Positions 52,975 through 61,354 of a DNA stretch of 64,000 bases are shown one piece after another. The notes under the pieces are model-generated. The model was not told the DNA's origin and did no database searches. It worked only from the letters and a program-made list of their open reading frames with translations. The stretch spans positions 10,690,417 to 10,754,416 of the forward strand of contig NC_045149.1 of NCBI RefSeq assembly GCF_008831285.2, in the 5' to 3' direction. The position numbers and the translations under genes were made by a program. How positions within the stretch are numbered: the first letter of the stretch is position 1; the number at the start of each line of letters is the position of its first letter. The DNA comes from Nymphaea colorata (Eukaryota > Streptophyta > Magnoliopsida > Nymphaeales > Nymphaeaceae).

Positions 52975-53261
52975 TGTAGAAACACGAACCACAAGGAGAG
53001 AGTAAATAAAACACACACAGTATACGTGGAAAACCTCAGAAAGAGGTGAAAAACCACGGGGAAGCTCTGACCTAGGGGCAAACCGCAACCCTAGGAGAGA
53101 GAATATAACTTTCACTTAACTCAACAATTACATGTAAGTGAAGAATATATAGGAGGGAGAGAAAGAGTGCAGCCTAGGATACCGAGCCTACCTCGGTATT
53201 CGTGCCCCATAGGAGCGGGTCCAGATATGGACCCGGTTCCCCATTACAATATATTCTAACA
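52975..53261 (-). repeat. 5' LTR of Copia B
   Basis: Six substitutions and no indels relative to 47928-48214. Confidence 0.96.
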
Positions 53262-54170
53262 CTTACCTCTAGGACCTAGCTTTCTCTGGCACACTCAACA
53301 ACTTTTAAATAAGATACATCATAAATGCAATTTTGGCCGAAAATATCATTCTAGTAACAAGACAGACATTTTGTCTCGACCAAAATGACTCAACAAACCA
53401 TTGCAATGTAACTTTGATATAAGGAAAACCATAGTGATGAATTGGACATACACAACTTATTCTTACAAAAAAGAAACGATCAAGAATAGGGAATCAAAGC
53501 CCACTTCAAGATGGTTTGGAAATACAAGTCTCTCATATGATTTTATAATCAAGACAAATCATAGCAAACCTCAAGTCCCACCACTCGAGTGGATATGCCG
53601 TTGAGAACAATAGTCTTACAACTAAGGACATCGACCACCTTATTCGAAGCTCATACCTAGTCCTTGATAGAAAAAGTATATTCTTCTAAAAATACTATCC
53701 ATTTAGCTAGACACTCACTTTCTTTTTTACTATTTGAAAACTGCAATGTTTCGTGATTTGTATAAGGCAAATTCAATCTTTGTATATCAAGCAGCTTTTC
53801 TAGCAATGAAAGGCTTGAACTATCACACAAAAATTGAGGTCATAAGTCAAGTATACTTATGTTTTGCACACGTCGATTTCTTGCTAAAGAAAGTGATAGG
53901 CCAAGGTTTTGGCTCAAAACTCTTACTATTCTATGTTTGAGGCATCACGTTCTACTTCAATAACTTGAAAATTAAACATCAAGGAGCTCTAGGATAGGGT
54001 TTTTGGTCATTTTCACTTTGGCAGTTTCAATTGCTTGATCCCCTTCTTGAGTTAAAATGAAGTTAGTTCCTTTTAGCGCTCTAAATGAGTGGTATATGAT
54101 ACTAATATTCGTTAAAAAAGTGGCAATGTAAAGCAGCCATGGGTGGAAATTGATATTCAACTATCTAGTT
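53262..54170 (-). pseudogene. Gypsy reverse transcriptase/RNase H to integrase N-terminal remnant
   Basis: Minus strand, broken frames: FRALKGTNFILTQEGDQAIE and MTKNPILELLDV (54100-53980) match the RT-RNase H junction (F.WT.E...AF...K..L...P.L); QVIEVERDAS (near 53955) the RNase H start; WIVFLEEYTFSI and NKVVDVLSC (near 53700-53600) the end of RNase H (NKVADALSR); LFCKNKLCM (near 53470) the integrase entry. Continues beyond the Copia B insertion at 47927. Confidence 0.7.
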
Positions 54171-54259
54171 GTCAGACCATGGAAAAGGGTAATGAACAAG
54201 AAACACAAGCAATAGTGTGCTTGATGACGGTGGAAAATTTCAACCAAATGAAGTCCAAA

Positions 54260-54470
54260 AACCTGAGTCAAGCCTGCTAAAATAAGGCAAGTATGTTAAT
54301 ATACCATCTGCATTCATTTTGGTTTTAAATATCCACTTGTGGTTTAAAATAGTAATGGAGTAGGATGACTGAACTCTCATGTGTGGGTGATGTGTAGTGC
54401 ATCAATTTCTTCTTGAATGGCTACACAACATTGTAGGTCAGAGAAAGCTTGCTTAACATTTTTTTGTTTG
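54260..54470 (-). pseudogene. Small Copia reverse transcriptase fragment
   Basis: Minus strand pieces AIQEEIDALH and NHKWIFKTKMNADG match the start of Copia reverse transcriptase (E..AL..N.TW...P......KWVFK.K...DG). Isolated and broken. Confidence 0.55.
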
Positions 54471-54919
54471 TGAGATTGATAAAATGGAAATTAAATTTGA
54501 TGAGAAACATGTTTTAAATTAGTCATTTTATTAATGTAATTATGCTTTTTTAAAAACAAAAAATGAATGGCTCTTATTAGATCAAAATTTTAGTAGTAGA
54601 CAAATCAAATTCTTTACAAAAATAACTTCAATTAAAGCATGAATTATTAAATTAGTGTTCATAAACATATTAACATGTTCAAATTTGTTTAAAATATTTT
54701 CTTATAGAAAAGCTTCTTGTTGGATTCCTCTCGTGGAGATTAACGAGCGGGGTTAAGATAATGGTGGTGAGTGATGGCTGGAAGAGAAGGAAATTTTCAG
54801 CAAGGAGGATGGTTAGAGAGGGAGAGATGAGAGGGAGAGATGGTGGGGGATAGGCTCTAGAAAGGAATGAGAGTATAGAGAAGGAGAATAATCAATCCTA
54901 GGAGAAGGCCTAGAAAATA
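54471..54919. other. Intergenic, no feature seen
   Basis: AT-rich then a purine-rich patch at 54770-54900. It may include the 5' leader of the LINE that follows. Confidence 0.4.
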
Positions 54920-55587
54920 CTGTGTTAATTAATCCTGTTAACTATAATTTGCAAGGAGCAGCTAATGCTATGACTCACTTGGACCTATTTGCATTGCTTC
55001 TAGCAAAAAGGCTGAATATTGTTTTTGTTTATGATTCAATGGTGGTTGATAAATTGCTTGAGGTTGTGAAGAAAGAAGGTAGGTTTTATTGCATGTCCAA
55101 CTTTGAGTGGAATGCATGGATTGTTGTTGTGTGTCTTTGGGACTAAGACACTTCAGTCTATGTAGGATAGAAGATGATGAGCAATATAATGACCGGGCAA
55201 TTTTTCACCAAGTATCCAAAGATTCACTTTATTGCAGTGCGCATGTACATGCCCAATAACTTACGTCAAAGTGGTGGTTTTTTTCTGGAGTTAGATACTC
55301 CCTATCTCCCTTTATGTTGCATGTAGTTTGTATTCGTGATTTCAACGCAATCAAAAGTCATAGATTGGTCTACCATCAAACAAGAGCTCATGTAGAGCTT
55401 TGGATAAATTCATTTTAGGTTGCAATTTAATGAAGATGGATTATCCTCTTTTCACATTCACATGGTTAAATAAAAAAGAGGGTAACAGATTGCTCCTATC
55501 TAAGCTGGATTTGTGTTTTTATAGTGTGGTGTGCATGTTGGAGTATGGGTGTAATTTTGAAAGTTAAAGTCAGTATGGCCTCATAAT

Positions 55588-56169
55588 TAGGCCTGGGCAT
55601 CGGGTGGGGCCGGGCTGGCCCGCCCTCCCCTCTCCCTTTCCCCGGCCCTCCCGACCCCCTTTCCCAACCCCCTTTTCCCCCGCCCTCCGATGGAGGAGGA
55701 GGGGGAGGGAGACGGAGGAGGTGGAGGAGGGGGATGGAGACGGAGGAGGGAGGGGGAGGGAGATGGAGGAGGAGGGGGAGCGGCAAGGGAGATGGAGGAG
55801 GAGGGAGAGGGGGAGAGGGAGCGGGAGCAGAGAGGGAGAGGGAGCATAGAGGAGAGGGAGAGGGAGAGGGGGAGCAGAGAGGGAGAGGGAGCGGAGAGGG
55901 AAGCAGAGGGGGAGCGGGAGCAGAGAGGGAGAGGGAGAGGGGGAGCGGAGAGGGAAACGAGAAGGGAGAGGGAGCAGAGAGGGAGAGGGAGAGCGGGGGT
56001 GGACTGCAGAGAGGGAGGGGAGCGGAGGACGGAGGCCCGAGGGCGGGGAGTCGGGCCGGGTCGGGCCGCCACTGGGCCGGCCTATCCGGCCCGGGCAAGA
56101 TTTTTCCTGGCCCGGACCCCGGTCCGACCGGGCCGGCCCGGCGGCGGCCCGGCTCGTTGCCCAGGCTTA
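55588..56169. mobile_element. hAT MITE with G/A-only core
   Basis: Perfect 8-bp target duplication CTCATAAT (55580-55587, 56170-56177). Terminal inverted repeats TAGGCCTGGGCA and TGCCCAGGCTTA, one mismatch. Next to the ends, gggccggg/cccgccc-rich inverted arms (55598-55680, 56040-56155). The core 55688-56030 is almost purely A and G on the plus strand (ggaggaggggga, gagagggagag words). Inserted in the LINE endonuclease region. Open frames on both strands are composition artefacts. Confidence 0.92.
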
Positions 56170-57823
56170 CTCATAATGTAATACTTTGGTTATTTATGTG
56201 ACTACCACAGGGTCTCAAGCTAGTTGTTAGAGAAGATTCTTCTTTTGTTGACCTTGGCTTATTGTTTAGCATGCGGAAATTATGACTTCCAAGGAGTGGA
56301 GCTAGGTAAAATAAGCAACCCAATGCTCTTTGTTTATCAAAAATTAGAGGTTCAGAAGAAGAGAGTTTGACAATTATAGAGGGACATCTAGAAATATGAA
56401 GGATAGAATTGAGCAGCTCTACTCTACACCAGAGATTATGCAAAAGAAGTTTTACAGAGGGTGTAGATTCTACATGGGTAGGGGATGAGGCAGTTATGTC
56501 TGAGTGGAAGATAGCTTTGTCATAGAAGGAAGTCTTTTGGAGAAATAAATTTAATGTTAGTTAGTTTGATAAAGGTTATTGTAACTCCCATACTTTTTTT
56601 AATCTATTGCCCAAAATAAAGAGAAAGAATAAGAAAATTGATATAGCGGAAGTGGAAGGTATGTCAAATAGAAAGAAGAAAATAGAAGGTTAGAAGATGT
56701 CACAACTTATTTTGGAAATTTTGTGAACTTGGATTCGGCAATAGGAGACTTTTTTGTGACTTTTTAATAAGAGAGGTGTCTCAACTAAAGAAAATTTGAG
56801 CCTACAAGCAGTTTCTAATGAAGTAAAGATGGCTCGTTTTAGTCTTGATTATGATAGTGCGGAAGGGGCTAATGGCTATCCAACTATTTATTGCAAAGCT
56901 GTTGGTAGGCAATTAGTGAGGAATTTAGTATGATCGTATTATATTTTATCAGGACATATCTCATTGCTAAAAGTATTAATGCAACCAATATAGTACTTTT
57001 ACCGAAGTACAGGGGCATAGGGAGAATTGAGGACTTCCATCCCATCTCTCTTTGAAATAACATGGACAAGGTTATCTCTAAGGTTTTTAAAATGCAGAAT
57101 GTCTTGACAAGAATTGTTGATGGTAACCATGAAGTCTTCCACAAAAAATAGGGTTGTTCACAATTGGTTTGTCCTTGCTCAAGAAAATGATTGATTGACT
57201 TAGTAAAAGGAAGCAAGAAGTAGTTTGCCTTAAGTTGTACCTATTGAAAGCATATGACTGAGTCTTATTGGGTTACTTGGAAAGAAGCATGCTAGTTCTT
57301 GGCTTTATTCAGGAATGGCTGAGAAGGATTTTGGTGTGTGTGAGCACGGTCTCATACAAGTTACTTATTAATGGAGTTGAAGGTAAGAGATTCAATGTGA
57401 AGAGAGGCTTGAGGTTGGGAGACTTTCTTTTCCCTATCTCTTTATTGTGGTAATGGAGGTTAGTAGAGGACTCAAAGCTAAGATTTCTATGAAGAAATTG
57501 TGGGTGCCGAGAATGTCGTGTAATATGGAGACCATATCCTCCATTATGTTCATTGATGATGTCATGACCTTTAGATCATAATCTTTAGTAAGGCAAACAA
57601 CACAAAATCCAAAGTTATTTTTCTCATTGTGGTAAAGGCGAAAAGGACCTAGCTAGCAAGTATTATAGGTTGGGCCGAGAGGAGATTATAGGCAAGTGTC
57701 TAGGCATGCCCCTAGTGGGTGTCGGATTGAAGAGACTCGAGGAAATGAATCATGCTTCTCTAGGCAGCTGGTTGTACGCATTATCAATAATAATCTTACG
57801 ATTTGAAAATGGTTCCACGCAAG

Positions 57824-58030
57824 CATTACAAAAAAAAAAAGACTTATTACAAATGGTCCAAACAAAAAAACCTCAGTGATAAAGTGATTTTATCGACGAC
57901 CTACAAGCAGTGTCAGTAAATCATGTTTTTAGACAAAAAGGTAACTCATCAGAAAAATACCATGGCTGATGGTTTCACTATTTTTACTGACGTTTCTCTA
58001 CTGTCAGTTAATCGTACATTTTTTGTAGTG
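57824..58030. mobile_element. CACTA-like MITE, 207 bp
   Basis: Left end CATTACAAAAAAAAAAAG (C to T in CACTAC) and right end CATTTTTTGTAGTG. Flanking triplets AAG and TAG differ at one base (CACTA elements make 3-bp duplications). Internal gtcagtaaat, gctgatggttt, tactgacg and gtcagttaat resemble the terminus at 20830-21005. Inserted in the LINE after the reverse transcriptase. Confidence 0.65.
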
Positions 58031-59373
58031 TAGCTACTCAATGCAGTCATTGTGTAGATCGGAGTGTATGGATGGTCAAGAAGTCTTGGAAAGAATAAAC
58101 AACTTGGAGGAGCTTGGGATGGAGTTAATGTTTAATTGAGAATATGGTGTAGTGGAAAGTTTGGAGACAGATGTAAAGTTTGTTTGATTACAAAAATGGA
58201 AAGCAGAAGTAGTGGTGTGGCATTAATGAGGAGAAGTATGGCAAAATAATATCCAATTTAAGTCTTACTATTGTTGAAGCTAAGATTAAACACTAGTGAG
58301 GTCTGAGAGAGTTGTGTATGGTAACCTTGTAGAGAATATGCAACTCTACAAAATCAGGCTACATAGTTTGGCAGAATAGCTATAAGAAATGCATTAGCTA
58401 GAAACATTTATGAGAACATCAGATTGAAATGAATTAAAAAATCATGGTGGCAGGATTTGTGGAGAATTTTTTTCCCTTCTAGTGCATGTTGGTTTGTGTT
58501 GTTAGCTTGCAAAAACAAGCTCCCGACTATCAATTTGGTTCACCTGGCCAGTCAAAGCGTAATTTGTAAAAGAGTCAAATAAGCATCTTTTTTGCATTGT
58601 GAAGCAGTCAAAAAAGTTTGGAGTATGGTGATGAGAAATTTCGGGAAGAGGAGAATTATGTAGTTCTGGTGCGGCAGAAATTCTGTTTCTAGAGAAAGTT
58701 AAAGGTTCAAGTATGGTTGGATGGCAAACTGTTGGGAAGCAGCATTCCACATAGCTTATTGGCAAGTTTGGTGGTGTAGGAACAAATTGTTGCATGGTAA
58801 GGGTAAGGGCAGGCTTTCATTTAATGTGTGGGAATATGTGTCAATTCTCTTGCAGAGATATGAAGTGGAAAGAAGGGAAAAGTGAATTTATCAACTTGTA
58901 GTTGAGATATAACATGCTTTGTTTCAATGGGTTTAGTGAAGGATACCCAAAGCAAGTCGTTTACAGTAACATCCTTGTCAAAAATTCAGGAAGAAATATG
59001 TAATGACCTACCAACCTTGTCATCGTCAGAGGGTGCAAAGACTAATCATTGTGGAGACTAATCATTGTGAAAGTGCATATGGGACAGCATGAAGTAGACT
59101 TCTATATGTTGCAGTGGAGTTTGCAGAAAAATGATAGCGATACAAATTCATTGTTGATCCATTCAAAGAATAAAGGGTGGGTTTCAGATTAAATAAGTGC
59201 ATTAGGAGTGTTAGTCGATGGCCAGGGAGATGGAATCATTTGGAGAGATGGGACACTTAACCGACTGTCGTGTATGCAGACGTCCCAGTGGAAGCAAGGA
59301 GACTGGTGAAGAGATGCTAATTTGGAGAGTAACAACATATATCAGGTAGGTTAAGAGTTGGGTTTGTATGTCC

Positions 59374-59697
59374 TTGAAGTGGTGGTGAGCGGCGGCGCTT
59401 GTCTTTGAGAAGGCTATGTGCGGGGCTGCTTGGGTTTCTAGTAGCTGGATGGGATGTATTTCCTTTGTCTTGTGTTTTTTTATTTTTTCATTCTTTGATG
59501 ATTTTTTTTCCTATAAATACTCATTTTATCTGCAATTGAAGTGGTGGTGAGCGGCGGCGCTTGTCTTTGAGAAGGCTATGTGCAGGGCTGCTTGGGTTTC
59601 TAGTAGCTGGATGGGATGTATTTCCTTTGTCTTGTGTTTTTTTTATTTTTTCATTCTTTGATGATTTTTTTTCTATAAATACTCATTTTATCTGCAA
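59374..59697 (+). repeat. 162-bp tandem duplication at LINE 3' end
   Basis: Units 59374-59535 and 59536-59697, each from ttgaagtggtggtgagcgg to actcattttatctgcaa. They differ by one substitution (gcggggc/gcagggc) and one or two T-run length changes, so the duplication is recent. Confidence 0.95.
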
Positions 59698-60039
59698 AGG
59701 TTGGGAGCCTAACTCCTAGCAATATTTCATTGGAAGCATGTCTAAACAAAAGAGCTACGTGTTTGCATCCCCCACAGTCAATGAACATAAACCAAACAAC
59801 ATCAACTTGCATTAAGGCATGGGTGTGCTACATTTGCGTTTCAGATATTTGTGTTGGTGGTCTATGATATGCAACCAATTTTTTAGCATATGTCTTTTAG
59901 TTATTTTGTAGGACTTTGACCATTGACAAGAACAGAATTTTTGAATAATCTATCAGAACCATATCTTTATTTTTAAAGTATTGAAATATGAATAATTCAA
60001 TTTTTTTTTTGTAAATATTAATCGAATATTGGAGCATCC
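59698..60039. other. Intergenic, no feature seen
   Basis: AT-rich spacer between the two LINE remnants. Confidence 0.4.
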
Positions 60040-60640
60040 ACCGCAAGAAGGCATCATGTTTTTGGATTTGGAAAGGCCTTCTGTGGGGTTGGAACAAATT
60101 AAAATGGGGTTTCGATGGAATGTGGGTACAAGCAATCTTCGGTTTTGGAAAGATTGTTGGTGTATCGCGCGGTCCTCCCTTAATCTCTCTCTTTTCTCAT
60201 GAAGAGTTAGGTGACTTCCTGTCCTGTCTTAACATAAGCATTGCAGGTCTCCTTAACTTTGACATTACTCTCCTTCCTAGTTCAAGGCTTTTGTTTCTCG
60301 CTTCAATTGGACATTCCTTTACTCTCTGATCAGATTGATTCTCCCTTATTTCAAGAGCCACCCATTAAGCTCCCCAAAAGGGGCTACATTTGGGAACGAG
60401 TCAGGCGGCGAGGTATAGAAGAGCCTTGGCATAACTGATTCTCACATCTACCCACCCACCTTAGAGCTAACTGGTTCACCTACCTCGCCTGCGAGGGTAG
60501 AATCCTGATCACTTTCGACCGCATCCAAAGAAGAGGGATGCACTTGGCCAGTAGATGTTTCATCTGCATGAAGCATGAAGAATTTCCTGAACACATATTC
60601 TTCTAGTGGAGCAGCTATATATGGGTTGGTGTAGGCAGTT
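60040..60640 (+). pseudogene. Second LINE remnant, C-terminal (zf-RVT) part
   Basis: Plus strand, shifted frames: RWNVGTSNLRFWKDCW near 60113-60160 matches the G.G....FW.D.W motif after LINE reverse transcriptase; LRANWFTYLACEGRILITFDRIQRRGM (60460-60540) then CFICMKHEEFPEHIFF (near 60555-60605) give the C..C...E...H zinc-finger of LINE ends, with the final Cys lost after a stop. It belongs to a different, less decayed copy than the LINE at 54920. Confidence 0.72.
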
Positions 60641-60700
60641 GCTTCTCAATGTTTCTTTGTTTCTTTATTTTCACATTGACATTTTCAAATATTTGCTTTG

Positions 60701-60739
<39 letters not shown>

Positions 60740-60922
60740 TGCCCCTTTGGATATGAAAATATGTTTGCTATATATATGACTACCTCTTTGGATATGAAAA
60801 TATGTGAATGAGTGCCCCTCCAGCAAATTTTTTTGACTCAGCAACAAATTTTTCTGACTCAGCAACAAAGTTCAGAGTCAACTTCTAGTTTAGTAGCAGT
60901 TTCAACAGAGGTAGGCAAAGGG
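60641..60922. other. Spacer with (TA)n and short direct repeats
   Basis: TA run at 60702-60737. tttggatatgaaaatatgt occurs at about 60747 and 60787; gactcagcaacaaa occurs twice near 60834-60870. Confidence 0.75.
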
Positions 60923-61326
60923 TGTTAAAGAATTATTGAAATTTATTGTTGAATGTTTACCGTTGGAGGGAGATCTTGCATTGAATGCTTTTAGCCTTAG
61001 GCGATGTAGCTGTTTTCCTTATTTACTTACTTTATTGTCGGTTAAAGGATGTATTCTCTATGTGAGGCAACCTGGCGTTAGTAGGAAAGAGACATGACTT
61101 AGCATTGTAACACATGTAAACGTTGTAAAGTAGGTGCAGCAACCTGGCATAACACAGGAAAGAGATATGACTTACCATTGTAACACATGTAAACGTTGTA
61201 AGTAGTCGTTGTAATTATGTAGCGTATATATTTTCCTTGTATAATTTACTTTTGAATAGAAGGGAATTTTTATCTCACACTTGGTTTCTCTCACCACTTT
61301 GTTTCCTCTTTGCTCAATTAGTAACA
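60923..61326 (+). repeat. 5' LTR of Copia C with internal tandem repeat
   Basis: Contains two imperfect copies of a ~72-bp unit (61067-61138 and 61139-61207), each with gcaacctggc, ggaaagaga and cattgtaacacatgtaaacg. A transcription start is likely downstream (ttgtataattta near 61238). The 3' border is fixed by the primer-binding site; the 5' border is less sure. Confidence 0.65.
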
Positions 61327-61354
61327 TGGTACCAGAGCACTAAGCACTAATGCA

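Larger units (their letters stand above)
47928..53261 (-). mobile_element. Copia retrotransposon B, full length, young
   Basis: 287-bp LTRs at 47928-48214 and 52975-53261 differ at 6 positions (about 2%). A perfect target duplication CTTAC flanks it (47923-47927 and 53262-53266). Primer-binding site TGGTATCAGAGC (complement at 52963-52974) follows the 5' LTR directly, and a polypurine tract TTGAGGGGGAG (complement at 48215-48225) precedes the 3' LTR. Inserted into an older Gypsy integrase region. With a rate of 1.3e-8 per site per year (an outside assumption) the age would be about 0.8 million years. Confidence 0.96.
54920..59697 (+). pseudogene. LINE (L1-type non-LTR retrotransposon) ORF2 remnant
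   Basis: Plus strand, many stops. Endonuclease remains: RLNIVFVYDSMVVDKLLEVV near 55005-55065, and LFTFTWLNKKEGNRLLLSKLD near 55447-55510 (matches FTW.N.....LL..LDR). Reverse transcriptase: ATNIVLLPKYRGIGRIEDFHPISL at 56980-57052, GCSQLV, LINGVEGKRFNVKRGLRLGD near 57365-57425, FIDD near 57550 in place of Y/FADD, LGMPLVGVGLKRLEEM near 57695-57750. Zinc-finger RVT tail: NKLPTINLVHL near 58515-58550, then Cys/His remains. Two later insertions sit inside (55588-56169, 57824-58030). The 3' end carries a 162-bp tandem duplication. No poly(A) tail was identified. Confidence 0.8.

Noticed and set aside
52451-53081. Several frames of 87-195 codons in GC-rich DNA
   Set aside because: They lie in the untranslated leader and LTR of Copia B and are low-complexity.
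55496-56181. Long open frames on both strands (Pro/Ser-rich of 200 and 161 codons on minus; Arg/Glu/Gly-rich of 163 and 155 codons on plus)
   Set aside because: They come from the G/A-only core of a MITE; stops are rare because of composition. No domain, several frames open at once.
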